Part shown: positions 54,056 through 62,692 of the stretch, piece after piece
Position numbering within the stretch: the first letter of the stretch is position 1
How the letters are laid out: each line of letters starts with the position of its first letter
Origin: an uncultured Armatimonadota bacterium
GTDB taxonomy: Bacteria > Armatimonadota > Fimbriimonadia > Fimbriimonadales > Fimbriimonadaceae
NCBI GenBank assembly: GCA_903833215.1
Contig: CAILEM010000129.1
Coordinates: 1 to 64,000, forward strand
Reading direction: 5' to 3'
Length of the DNA: 64,000 nt
Position numbers and translations under genes: made by a program
Notes under the pieces: generated by a model
The model's input: only the letters and a program-made list of their open reading frames with translations
The model's database searches: none
What the model was told of the DNA's origin: nothing

Positions 54056-54528
54056 GAACGAGCGGTTTGGAGCCTTCTTGGCTCACTGAAAATCTGAACG
54101 TTGGTGGTGGGTGTGGCCTGCTTCATAAGGTCGGCCAGGGTGATTTTGTAGACCACGTCATCGACGGCCGTCTGAACAATCTGCCAAACCGACCGAACAC
54201 TGCAGTCGATCGCGTGTGTGCAGATGGTGTGATGGCCTGAGTGTTTTCCGCAGAATGCCTCGTCGTAGAGTCGCCCCCCCAATGCATTCAAAACGTCTCC
54301 AAGGATGATTTTGTCAGCAGGATTTGCGAGCGTATATCCGCCAGTTTGCCCTCGAGTGCTCTTGATGAAGCCACCCTTCCTAAGGATCATCATGAGCTTC
54401 GCCACGTGGGGTTGGGTCAAACCTTCCAGTTTGCTGATTTCAGGAATGGTCATGCTCTGCTCGGATGTCAGGCGAGCAATCTGAAGGAGACATCTCAGTC
54501 CGTATTCTTCTTGGGCTGAGAATTTCAA
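54052..54528 (-). CDS. Rrf2-family regulator (IscR/SufR-like)
   Basis: 158 residues from TTG 54528, chosen because AAGGAG lies exactly 6 nt upstream; the longer frame to 54615 overlaps sufT. A winged helix (MTIPEISKLEGLTQPHVAKL, wing GQTGGYTLA) precedes three cysteines at 93, 103 and 109, spaced as possible Fe-S ligands. It likely senses cluster status and represses its own suf operon through the palindrome at 59466-59481. Confidence 0.9.
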   Translation of the reverse strand: MKFSAQEEYGLRCLLQIARLTSEQSMTIPEISKLEGLTQPHVAKLMMILRKGGFIKSTRGQTGGYTLANPADKIILGDVLNALGGRLYDEAFCGKHSGHHTICTHAIDCSVRSVWQIVQTAVDDVVYKITLADLMKQATPTTNVQIFSEPRRLQTARS

Positions 54529-54607
54529 ATGAGACTCCTTTTGGCGAGGGTGAGCAGTTTGTTCATGGTTCGGGTCAATTCGTGCCTTGCGATGAGGGCG
54601 TGATCCA

Positions 54608-54973
54608 TTAATCAATACCTAGCATGAGCTTTACGTCTTCGCTCATCCGGTCAATGGTAAATGGAGGATCCCAAGTCAGTTCCACGCTAACATCGCCAAT
54701 GCCAGGAGTTCCACGTACGGCACTCTCTACCTCGCCGGGTAAAGAGCCGGCAACAGGGCAGGCTGGAGACGTGAGAGTCATCATTACGTTGACGTTCTTG
54801 TCGTCGTCTACCTGGATATCGTAGATGAGCCCCAAGTCGTACACATTCACCGGAATCTCAGGATCAAACACCAAACGGATTTGTTCGATGACTTCAGCCT
54901 CGAATAGAGATCTCTGAATGCTTGTAAGGCGCTGGGTAGGTGCATCAGACACGATTTCGATAGGCTTAGGCAT
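54608..54973 (-). CDS. sufT: SufT-type (DUF59/MIP18) Fe-S maturation protein
   Basis: 121 residues from ATG 54973 (AGAGG upstream). The DUF59 domain shows FDPEIPVNVYDLGLIYDI and LTSPACPVAGSLPGEV with the conserved cysteine. SufT-like proteins help mature Fe-S enzymes. It lies between sufU and the regulator gene. Confidence 0.9.
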   Translation of the reverse strand: MPKPIEIVSDAPTQRLTSIQRSLFEAEVIEQIRLVFDPEIPVNVYDLGLIYDIQVDDDKNVNVMMTLTSPACPVAGSLPGEVESAVRGTPGIGDVSVELTWDPPFTIDRMSEDVKLMLGID

Positions 54974-55024
54974 GTCGAACACCTCTGGATTCTTTGAGCT
55001 TTATGATCAGTAGAGAGACGAACT

Positions 55025-55477
55025 TCATTCAGTGCTCACCCTGTCTTCTTCACCTTGGAGTGCAGCTTTTAAGGTGTGCCAAGGAAGCGTTGCGCACTTA
55101 ATTCGAACTGGATATTCTCGTACACCGCCAAATACCTCCAGGTCACCGAGTTCCGGATGCTCGACCGCTTCACCGGTTTCGGTGACCATCGACTGGAATT
55201 CTCGAAAAACGGCTTCAACCTCGGCGAGGGTCTTTCCCTTGATGGCCTCCGTCATTAGCGAAGCACTCGCAGTGGAAATGGCACAGCCAGAGCCTTCAAA
55301 CCGGACCTCTTCGACGCGGTCTCCCGCCGTCTGTAAGTAGACCTTGATGTTATCTCCGCATAGCGGATTGTGTCCTTCGGCAAATCCTGTGGGTTCCTCT
55401 ATCTTTCCACGGTTGCGCGGGTGTCGATTGTGATCAAGGATCACCTCTTGATATAGCTCTCTTAGTTCTACGCTCAT
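55025..55477 (-). CDS. sufU: SufU Fe-S assembly protein
   Basis: 150 residues with Cys40-x-Asp42 (NPLCGD), Cys65 (GSGCAISTAS) and Cys128 (CATLPWH), the zinc-binding set of SufU. It accepts persulfide sulfur from SufS. The start overlaps the sufS stop by four bases (ATGA type). Confidence 0.93.
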   Translation of the reverse strand: MSVELRELYQEVILDHNRHPRNRGKIEEPTGFAEGHNPLCGDNIKVYLQTAGDRVEEVRFEGSGCAISTASASLMTEAIKGKTLAEVEAVFREFQSMVTETGEAVEHPELGDLEVFGGVREYPVRIKCATLPWHTLKAALQGEEDRVSTE

Positions 55478-56766
55478 CCGAACAACTCCTTAACGCGCTT
55501 GATGCCAGCCACAAGGTCGTCAATGTCTTCAAAAGTGTTATAAAGCCCGATCGACGCTCGCGTTGTTGCCGGTATTCCGAGTCGCGTCATCACGGGCATG
55601 CAGCAGTGGTGTCCCGTCCGGACCGCAATGCCTTGGTTATCGAGTACGGTGCCTACGTCGTGGGGGTGTGCACAATCCAAAGTGAAAGCTAGAATTCCTG
55701 CTTTGTGTGCTGCCGTTCCAGTTAGTTTGAGACCTGAAATATCCGAGATGGCTGCCGTTCCGTACGCCAGCAGTTCAGCCTCTCGCTCTTCGATCCACCC
55801 AAAGCAAGCATCCAGGTTTTGTGACAGGCTCCCTTCAGAATCGCCAAGCAGTTGCTGACCCAAAGTCGCCAGATACTCAACAGAGGCACCGAGCCCGATA
55901 ACCCCCGCGATGTTCGGCGTACCTGCCTCAAATTTATACGGCAACTCGGCATAAGTTGTCTTCTCAAAGCTGACGGTGTAGATCATGTCACCGCCACCTT
56001 GGTAGGGTGGCATGGCTTCGAGTAGCTGCTGCTTTCCGTAGAGGACGCCTATGCCGGTGGGCGCGTACATCTTGTGGCAGCTTACGACGTAGAAGTCGGC
56101 ATCGAGTGCCTGAACATCGATGCGCATATGCGGTGCTGCTTGAGCCCCGTCTACCAGAACCTTTGCGCCCGCCTTATGAGCGAGTTGGATCATCTCCTTG
56201 ACTGGATTGATCGTTCCTAGTGAGTTGCTGACGTGAACGATTCCGACCAGTTTGGTTTTGTCAGAGAGGAGCTTCTCATAGACGTCGAGCTCGATCTCTC
56301 CTGCGTCAGTCATCGGTATCACCTTGATAACCGCACCGACTTGGTCGGCCAGGAGTTGCCAAGGAACGATATTGCTGTGATGCTCCATCGTTGAAATGAG
56401 AATCTCATCGCCCGCTTGAATATTGGTGCGGCCCCATGTCTGTGCGACAAGATTGATGCTTGCCGTACAGCCAGCGGTAAAAATGACCTCTTTCGAACTG
56501 GAAGCGTTGAGAAAGACACGCATGGTTTCTCTCGCCGCATCGAATTGCTGAGTGGCTTTTTGACTTAGGTGGTGAACGCCGCGATGGACATTGGCGTTGG
56601 TCTGCTTCCAATAAGTATCCATCGCGTCGATCACGTACAACGGCTTTTGGGACGAAGCGCCGTTATCCAGATAGACCAACTGATGGCCGTTCACAAGCGT
56701 TTGCAGGATCGGAAAGTCGGCACGAATAGCGTCGATATCAAGCGACTTTCGGGTTAGGACGTTCAT
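55474..56766 (-). CDS. sufS: Cysteine desulfurase SufS
   Basis: 430 residues. PLP lysine in SCHKMYAPTGIG, PLP-binding VDGAQAAPHM, and TMEHHSN. The catalytic loop is VRTGHHCCMPVM, with two adjacent cysteines where family members usually have one Cys followed by Ala. It takes sulfur from cysteine and passes it to SufU. Confidence 0.95.
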   Translation of the reverse strand: MNVLTRKSLDIDAIRADFPILQTLVNGHQLVYLDNGASSQKPLYVIDAMDTYWKQTNANVHRGVHHLSQKATQQFDAARETMRVFLNASSSKEVIFTAGCTASINLVAQTWGRTNIQAGDEILISTMEHHSNIVPWQLLADQVGAVIKVIPMTDAGEIELDVYEKLLSDKTKLVGIVHVSNSLGTINPVKEMIQLAHKAGAKVLVDGAQAAPHMRIDVQALDADFYVVSCHKMYAPTGIGVLYGKQQLLEAMPPYQGGGDMIYTVSFEKTTYAELPYKFEAGTPNIAGVIGLGASVEYLATLGQQLLGDSEGSLSQNLDACFGWIEEREAELLAYGTAAISDISGLKLTGTAAHKAGILAFTLDCAHPHDVGTVLDNQGIAVRTGHHCCMPVMTRLGIPATTRASIGLYNTFEDIDDLVAGIKRVKELFG

Positions 56767-56790
56767 TTCAGTTCACGTTTCGTGCGGCAA

Positions 56791-57249
56791 TCACTTTGCG
56801 CACCATTCGAATAGCACCTGCCACTCTTGGCGTTGGTGAGCAACGAGAGCCAGTGGATTTTGCTTATGGGCTTTCTCGACTTGGTCTACGAAGTCCGATG
56901 GGTTCATACCGGCGAAGCCCGAAAATGTCCCGGCCTTTCGGAACCAGTATTTGCTGTTCCAGAAGTCGCCTTCTCGCCGATGCATGATGCCGTGCCACAA
57001 GCTGCCAGCCTGAGATTCGATGCTTTGACTGATGTTGTGTGAACGAGTGAGATCGTCAACGTACAACCAGAGCCCAGCTTGCAGTGGCAAATTCTTGAGG
57101 AGGAGCGGATCTTTGCACAAGGTCGACACCAACTCCACCAAGGCGGGATCGGGGACCGCCGAAGGGACAAGATCGGGCATGGCGCTATCCAGGGGCAGCG
57201 CCTCAAATAAAGGCGCTAGCAGACTGGAAAGCGGCTGAGTCAGATTCAT
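56791..57249 (-). CDS. Conserved protein of unknown function inside the suf operon
   Basis: 152 residues, soluble. A strongly patterned core is visible: [20 protein letters not shown], then [20 protein letters not shown] and WFRKAGTF. Clustered His, Asp, Glu and Trp residues (about 60-115) look like an active or metal site. I recall similar hypothetical proteins in other bacteria but no assigned role. It lies 4 bp after sufD and 24 bp before sufS. Confidence 0.82.
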   Translation of the reverse strand: MNLTQPLSSLLAPLFEALPLDSAMPDLVPSAVPDPALVELVSTLCKDPLLLKNLPLQAGLWLYVDDLTRSHNISQSIESQAGSLWHGIMHRREGDFWNSKYWFRKAGTFSGFAGMNPSDFVDQVEKAHKQNPLALVAHQRQEWQVLFEWCAK

Positions 57250-57252
57250 CGA

Positions 57253-58614
57253 CTACGTCTCTACGAATTCAGGCAATTCCTGGGTAGTGCTCAGCTTCTC
57301 GAAAAGCACTTTCTCAAGGATTTCTCGAACACCCGGAATCGTAATCTTCAACAGCACTTCTGCCGCGAAAGCATAGACAAGTAAAGCTTCAGCTTCAGCC
57401 TTGGGGATGCCTCTGCTCTGCAGATAGAACACCGATTCTTCACGAAGTTGGCCCACCGTTGCCCCGTGCGTACACTTCACATCATCCGCAAAGATCTCAA
57501 GCTGGGGTTTGGTGTTGATCGTCGCCGTTCGGGAGAGCAGCAACGCTTGATTGGTCTGCTTGGCATCGGTCTTTTGGGCGTCCTCATAAACGAAGATCTT
57601 GCCATTGAAGACACCGATTGCGTGCCCTCCAAGAATGGCCTTGTACACCTCGAACGAGTTGCAGTTTGGCTTGGCATGATCGATTCGCGTGTGGTTATCG
57701 ATCGCCTGGTGTCCGAGCCCGACCGACGTGCCGTTCAGCCACGTCTCAGTGTGTTCGCCGTCGAGCCACACATTGACGTCGTTCCGAGCGATCTTTCCAC
57801 CGAAGTTGATGTTATTAGATGTGTAAATCGAATTTTCAGCCTGGTTTACGCTGATGTTTGCGATATGAACCGAATCAGCCTGCTCCTGCTGGAACTTTGT
57901 ATGCTCGAGGATGGCGTTGGGTCCGACTGAAACTTCGGTTACGGCGTTCGTGAAGTACACACCATCGAGCCCAAGATAAGTTTCGAGGACCTTGGCATCG
58001 CTGTTTTCCTCTAGAACGATCAGCGTTCGGGGATGACTTACAAGCGGACCATGATTCGCGCTGGTGAGGAACAAAAGGTGAATGGGGCGTTCCAGAGATA
58101 CGCCTTCGGGGATGTAAATGAATGCGCCTTCACTCAGATAGGCTGTATTCAGATGGACAAATCGCTCATCGTTGCTGGTTCCAAGTTTGTTCTTGAGGCT
58201 AGCGATTTCACCGATATGCTGAACGATCTTGTCTTCGTAAACAGCTAAACCATCCTTGATGCTACCGATGAACACACCGGCCGGAAGGATGTGCGCACTG
58301 CTGAGTTCTGGAGCATGTTCGCCGTTTACAAACGTGACAGTGATTGCGTCGACCTGACCAACGATTGTCTGCTCAACTTGGAAGCGGTCGATCGTCGCCC
58401 CGTATGCAGGCTTAAAATGACCCTCTTCGAGTGCTCGAAGAGACAAATACTTGAACTCCTCATCTTTGGTCGTCGGAATTCCGAACTCGCTGAAATTTCG
58501 GAAGGCGCGATCTCGCAGAACTTGGAAGCTGTCAGGGCCGTACGTCGCCAGCAAGCCCTTCATGAGCTCGAAATTCTCAACAAGGCTATGATTGCCGGAT
58601 TTTAAGTCGATCAT
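57253..58614 (-). CDS. sufD: SufD scaffold subunit
   Basis: 453 residues from ATG 58614, which is 8 bp after the sufC stop; a longer frame would overlap sufC. The right-handed beta-helix core and DDVKCTHGATVGQL near the C-terminus identify SufD rather than SufB. It forms the Fe-S assembly scaffold with SufB and SufC. SufB is not encoded in the window. Confidence 0.92.
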   Translation of the reverse strand: MIDLKSGNHSLVENFELMKGLLATYGPDSFQVLRDRAFRNFSEFGIPTTKDEEFKYLSLRALEEGHFKPAYGATIDRFQVEQTIVGQVDAITVTFVNGEHAPELSSAHILPAGVFIGSIKDGLAVYEDKIVQHIGEIASLKNKLGTSNDERFVHLNTAYLSEGAFIYIPEGVSLERPIHLLFLTSANHGPLVSHPRTLIVLEENSDAKVLETYLGLDGVYFTNAVTEVSVGPNAILEHTKFQQEQADSVHIANISVNQAENSIYTSNNINFGGKIARNDVNVWLDGEHTETWLNGTSVGLGHQAIDNHTRIDHAKPNCNSFEVYKAILGGHAIGVFNGKIFVYEDAQKTDAKQTNQALLLSRTATINTKPQLEIFADDVKCTHGATVGQLREESVFYLQSRGIPKAEAEALLVYAFAAEVLLKITIPGVREILEKVLFEKLSTTQELPEFVET

Positions 58615-58621
58615 ATTTGCC

Positions 58622-59380
58622 TTAGGCCTTCGCCGCGAGCTCCTCTTCGATGAATCCGTAGCCCCTTTCCTCAAGCTCAAGGGCGAGTTCTTTGCCGCCA
58701 CTCTTCACAATCCGGCCATCCATGAGGATATGGACGAAGTCGGGAACGATGTAATTGAGTAGGCGCTGATAGTGGGTAACAACCACGATGGCCCGATCCG
58801 TGGATCGAAGCGTGTTGACACCGTTTGCGACAGTCTTGAGCGCATCAATGTCGAGTCCGGAATCGGTTTCATCCAGAATCGCGAGAGTTGGTTCGAGAAC
58901 CGCCATCTGGAAGATCTCATTCCTCTTCTTCTCACCACCGGAGAAACCTTCGTTCACCGACCGAGAAAGGAGGGAATTATCCATCTCCATCAATTGCACT
59001 TTGCTTTTGATGTGCTTCATGAACTCTGTCATGGACAATTCAGGCTCACCGCGGTTCTTACGGACGTTGTTAAGGGCCGCACGGAGGAAGTAGGTGTTGG
59101 TAACGCCTGGAATTTCAACCGGATATTGGAAAGCGAGGAATACGCCGGCCGCCGCCCGCTCTTCGGGTGCTAAGTCCAGCAGATCCTTACCGTTGATTTC
59201 AACCGAGCCTTCCGTGACTTCGTAGCCGCTCTTTCCAGCGATAACGGAGGCAAGCGTCGACTTTCCGGAGCCGTTTGGTCCCATGATCGCGTGGACCTCT
59301 CCCGCGTTCACCGAAAGGTTGATCCCGCGAAGAATTTCCTTATCTTCGACTCTGGCGTGTAAGTTCTTAATCTCTAGCAT
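58622..59380 (-). CDS. sufC: SufC ATPase
   Basis: 252 residues from ATG 59380 ([12 protein letters not shown]). Walker [14 protein letters not shown], signature [13 protein letters not shown], Walker [16 protein letters not shown], all typical of SufC. It powers Fe-S assembly on SufB/SufD. First gene of the operon. The frame extends to 59521 but covers the promoter. Confidence 0.95.
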   Translation of the reverse strand: MLEIKNLHARVEDKEILRGINLSVNAGEVHAIMGPNGSGKSTLASVIAGKSGYEVTEGSVEINGKDLLDLAPEERAAAGVFLAFQYPVEIPGVTNTYFLRAALNNVRKNRGEPELSMTEFMKHIKSKVQLMEMDNSLLSRSVNEGFSGGEKKRNEIFQMAVLEPTLAILDETDSGLDIDALKTVANGVNTLRSTDRAIVVVTHYQRLLNYIVPDFVHILMDGRIVKSGGKELALELEERGYGFIEEELAAKA

Positions 59381-59450
59381 AGCGATGGCGTGAATCATGA
59401 GGTGGGACGCAACAGGCATCATTGCACGCGTCCAAACCAGTTCTACGTAG

Positions 59451-59481
59451 ATTTTAGCTTGAAAGTTGACTCCAAAGTCAA
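59451..59481 (-). promoter_or_regulatory. suf promoter with candidate Rrf2 operator
   Basis: A perfect inverted repeat TTGACTCCAAAGTCAA spans 59466-59481. On the minus strand its first arm is a -35 TTGACT (59481-59476), with TAAAAT (59456-59451) as a possible -10 and a long 19-bp spacer. Binding of the operon's Rrf2 regulator here would block transcription. The symmetry resembles IscR-type sites with a 4-bp centre. Confidence 0.6.
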
Positions 59482-59536
59482 GATTCAATCGCGTCGCACA
59501 TTTGCGACATCGCATCATCAATTAGCAGTGAGTTCG

Positions 59537-59992
59537 CTAGGTCAGCCTTCGTAGCAAGACGATTTGTCCGACGTGGTAAGCCGAGTGAAGAGCTGCACGA
59601 ACAAGGAGGCTCTCAACGGTGTCGCCAAATTGCGTTGGCTTCTCAAATACCGAAACATCCTGTGCCAGCTCTTGGAGTTGTTTGTATCCATCGAAAAAGC
59701 GGTCTCGAGTTGAGACCCATTTGTCAGCAGCGATCACGATGAAATCCGAGTCGTCTCCGGAGAACGGTTCGCAATGGATGTCCGCGATCTGCTTAAGCCA
59801 CCTGTCTTGCCAAAACCAAGTGTGAAAAACAATCGTGGCAATCGAATAGGCACACTGATTGGGAACCGTTGTCGCTTGTTGGGGCCCAAGGTCCATCAAG
59901 GCTTCGGATAGCGAGTCAAAGTCTTTGCCTTCAGCAATTTGGTTCAGTGCCTCTGCTACAGTAATCACATCATTACCATACCAGGGAGCCAA
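59537..59992 (-). CDS. DinB-like protein
   Basis: 151 residues of the DinB/YfiT four-helix-bundle type, with metal-ligand histidines in FHTWFWQDRWL and the terminal HSAYHVGQI. Family members include thiol transferases and stress proteins; no substrate is readable. Start codon is uncertain: TTG at 59992 abuts an AAGGAG, and GTG at 59968 is an alternative. Confidence 0.82.
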   Translation of the reverse strand: MAPWYGNDVITVAEALNQIAEGKDFDSLSEALMDLGPQQATTVPNQCAYSIATIVFHTWFWQDRWLKQIADIHCEPFSGDDSDFIVIAADKWVSTRDRFFDGYKQLQELAQDVSVFEKPTQFGDTVESLLVRAALHSAYHVGQIVLLRRLT

Positions 59993-60082
59993 CTCCTTGG
60001 AAGTTCAACCCCATCCTGACAATTTTGGCTCTCATGAATCGCATATGGGGAGGCATTAAAGTCCTTTCACTAGGGGTAATGT

Positions 60083-61897
60083 TTGTTCGTGGCACAACTC
60101 GACTCGCTTCGCACGAACGAACCTGTAAACCGCCTTCGAGGCAGCCTTCCTAAGGTAGGAATTCGACCCACGATCGATGGACGATATGGGGGCGTCCGTG
60201 AGTCTCTCGAAGGATTTACGATGGAGATGGCTCAGGCAACCGCTGAACTTATTACCAGCAGCCTTAAGCACGCTTGTGGACTTCCAGTCGAGTGCGTTAT
60301 CGCTGACACCTGTATCGGTGGATTTGCCGAAGCTGCAGCCTGCGCAGAGAAATTCGCAAGGGAAGGCGTCGGGGTTTCCCTAACCGTTACTCCCTGCTGG
60401 TGCTACGGAAGCGAGACCATGGACATGGACCCGTTGATTCCAAAGGCCATCTGGGGATTTAACGGCACCGACCGCCCAGGAGCTGTCTATCTGGCGGCAA
60501 CGCTTGCCGGTCATTCGCAGAAGGGTCTTCCATGCTTCGGCATCTACGGACGCGACGTTCAAGATCTTGGAGATACGACGATTCCGAAGGATGTCCGCGA
60601 GAAGATCCTGAGATTTGCCAGAGCTGGAATTGCAACAGCGACGATGAAGGGCAATGCGTATCTCGCGATGGGCGGCGTCAGCATGGGTATCGCTGGCTCC
60701 ATCGTGGATCAAGACTTCTTCCAGAGCTACCTTGGCATGCGAGTCGAATCCATCGACATGACCGAATTTGTGGGTCGCATGAACAAGGGTATTTACGATC
60801 ACGCGGAATACGAGAAGGCGCTTGCCTGGGTTAAGGCGAACTGTCCTGAAGGTGTGGATTACAACCCGACGCCCCGAACCCGAGAGCAAAAAGATCAGGA
60901 CTGGGAAACTAGCATCAAGATGGCGCTCATCGCTCGAGACCTGATGATCGGCAACCCCAAACTCGAAGAGATGGGTTTCCACGAGCAAGCTCGGGGTCGA
61001 AATGCGATTGCTGGTGGATTCCAAGGACAGCGACAATGGACGGACCATTTTCCCAACGGGGACTTCCTCGAAGCGATTCTTTGCAGCAGCTTCGACTGGA
61101 ATGGCATTCGCGAGCCGTTCGTCGTTGCCACAGAGAACGATGCGATGAATGGCGCTTCCATGCTCATCGGGCATCTGCTCACCGGAACGGCCCAGCTCTT
61201 TAGCGACGTTCGAACGTACTGGTCAGCTGATGCGGTCAAGCGAGTGACGGGTAGAGAACTTACGGGGCCTGGCGAGAATGGATTCCTTCACCTTATTAAC
61301 TCAGGCCCATCAGCATTGGACTGGACGGGTGAACAGTCGATCGATGGTTTGCCTGCCTGTAAGCCGTATTGGGATATCACTGCCGAAGAAGCGGGTCGAT
61401 GCCTCGACGAGACCCTTTGGTGTGCCAGCGACCTTGGGTATTTCCCAGCCGGGGGATGGTCTTCCGACTTCACGACAAGTGGTGGAATGCCATGCACGAT
61501 GTTCCGAATCAATCTGGTGAAGGGGCTCGGACCCGTCATGCAAATTGCGGAGGGAACGACGATCGCCTTACCACAAGATATGCACGATGCTCTCGACCAG
61601 CGGACGAGCCCAGCATGGCCGACGACGTGGTTTGTTCCTCGAACGACGGGCAGTGGAGCTTTCCGCGATGTTTACACGGTGATGGCCCACTGGGGAGCGA
61701 ACCATGGAGCGATCTGCTACGGTCATATCGGAGCGGAACTGATTACGTTGGCTTCAATGCTGCGAATCCCCGTGGACATGCACAATATCTCGGAAGAGGA
61801 TCTTTACCGGCCTTCGAGTTGGCACCGTTTTGGTGGTCTTGAGCCGCAGGCGGCGGATTATCGGGCTTGTGCTGCCTACGGCCCACTCTACGGTTAA
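60083..61897 (+). CDS. fucI: L-fucose isomerase
   Basis: 604 residues, slightly above the usual 590. Family segments: [36 protein letters not shown], the metal-ligand region [10 protein letters not shown], and [18 protein letters not shown] near the C-terminus. It converts L-fucose to L-fuculose (and often D-arabinose to ribulose) in the cytoplasm, using a divalent metal. TTG 60083 has AGGGG six bases upstream; GTG 60089 is possible. No fuculokinase or aldolase gene is adjacent. Confidence 0.94.
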   Translation: MFVAQLDSLRTNEPVNRLRGSLPKVGIRPTIDGRYGGVRESLEGFTMEMAQATAELITSSLKHACGLPVECVIADTCIGGFAEAAACAEKFAREGVGVSLTVTPCWCYGSETMDMDPLIPKAIWGFNGTDRPGAVYLAATLAGHSQKGLPCFGIYGRDVQDLGDTTIPKDVREKILRFARAGIATATMKGNAYLAMGGVSMGIAGSIVDQDFFQSYLGMRVESIDMTEFVGRMNKGIYDHAEYEKALAWVKANCPEGVDYNPTPRTREQKDQDWETSIKMALIARDLMIGNPKLEEMGFHEQARGRNAIAGGFQGQRQWTDHFPNGDFLEAILCSSFDWNGIREPFVVATENDAMNGASMLIGHLLTGTAQLFSDVRTYWSADAVKRVTGRELTGPGENGFLHLINSGPSALDWTGEQSIDGLPACKPYWDITAEEAGRCLDETLWCASDLGYFPAGGWSSDFTTSGGMPCTMFRINLVKGLGPVMQIAEGTTIALPQDMHDALDQRTSPAWPTTWFVPRTTGSGAFRDVYTVMAHWGANHGAICYGHIGAELITLASMLRIPVDMHNISEEDLYRPSSWHRFGGLEPQAADYRACAAYGPLYG

Positions 61898-61904
61898 GTA
61901 GCGG

Positions 61905-62378
61905 TCAATCGTGAAGGCTCCAAGCATCATGGGCATTGTCCATGAGCTTGTCGAGTTCTTCATCCGCCTTTCGCAGACGCGCGCAGACCACGCGCGTTAG
62001 GTTTGCCAGGATAAAGAACCCAAGTTCTTTGTCCTGGCACATGAGCTGCCGAAGTTCCGTGGCACCAAAGCGAATTGCGTAGACGTGACCGCAGGCGAGG
62101 ACATTGGCCGCACGGGGACCCGCATCAAGAAATGCAAGCTCGCCTACTACCGAACCAGGCCCAGCATCATAGAATTTGTCGCCGTCATCGGTGAGGATGT
62201 TGACGTGACCTTCGAGGATCACATAGAGGTCGGAATCCGGAGCCCGATGACGGATGATTTCCTGACCATTCTGGAAGTACACCGGCTTGGCCAACGGGAG
62301 CAACTCCTCAAAGTGATTGGGGCGAAGCTTGTAGGCGAGACAACTTTGGGCGAGTGCTGTGTGATCCTGAGGTGTCAT
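61905..62378 (-). CDS. Cyclic-nucleotide-binding-domain protein without DNA-binding domain
   Basis: 157 residues from ATG 62378. A CNMP-type beta-barrel (about 20-130) with PDSDLYVILEGHVNIL and GSVVGELAFLDAGPRAANV (phosphate-binding cassette, with Arg present) is followed by one helix and a short end. There is no helix-turn-helix, so it is not a normal Crp regulator. The ATG directly abuts a perfect hairpin; a TTG inside the hairpin (62405) is an alternative start. Confidence 0.85.
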   Translation of the reverse strand: MTPQDHTALAQSCLAYKLRPNHFEELLPLAKPVYFQNGQEIIRHRAPDSDLYVILEGHVNILTDDGDKFYDAGPGSVVGELAFLDAGPRAANVLACGHVYAIRFGATELRQLMCQDKELGFFILANLTRVVCARLRKADEELDKLMDNAHDAWSLHD

Positions 62379-62417
62379 TGGTAAAACCGCTTTGTGGGAA
62401 TGCAAGCGGTTTTACCA
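62379..62417. promoter_or_regulatory. Perfect 14-bp inverted repeat touching a start codon
   Basis: TGGTAAAACCGCTT (62379-62392) and AAGCGGTTTTACCA (62404-62417) flank an 11-nt spacer. On the minus strand the stem ends right before the ATG of the cyclic-nucleotide-binding protein, in place of any ribosome site. It could be an RNA hairpin controlling translation or a DNA operator. Confidence 0.75.
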
Positions 62418-62431
62418 CGTCAGACGACGTT

Positions 62432-62662
62432 CTATGCTTTTTGTTGGCGACCAACGACAACGAATCGATCCATCAGCGGTGCTGATTTGCTAATGAAGAA
62501 CGTCGGCTCGTAGCCAAGGACTTGCATCTCTTTCGCGTAGCGCAGATCGGCGTGGTCAAGCATAACTTCTCCAAACCCTTCCATGATCACCGGGCCCTTC
62601 GCGGGCGGTTTACCAAGTTCGGTAAACGTGACTTGGAAGATGTTTTCGCGAATCTGCTTCAT
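62432..62662 (-). CDS. Small protein of unknown function
   Basis: 76 residues, soluble (begins MKQIRENIFQVTFTELG). It ends 15 bp before the hairpin and starts 30 bp after the GH1 gene, in the same direction. No domain recognised. Coding character (no rare-codon runs, compact ATG start) supports a real gene. Confidence 0.65.
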   Translation of the reverse strand: MKQIRENIFQVTFTELGKPPAKGPVIMEGFGEVMLDHADLRYAKEMQVLGYEPTFFISKSAPLMDRFVVVGRQQKA

Positions 62663-62692
62663 AGATAAATTATGCTCGGTTGATGTGTCGAA

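Noticed and set aside
60380-61174. A 264-codon minus-strand open frame
   Set aside because: It is fully antisense to the L-fucose isomerase gene and has no recognisable protein features.
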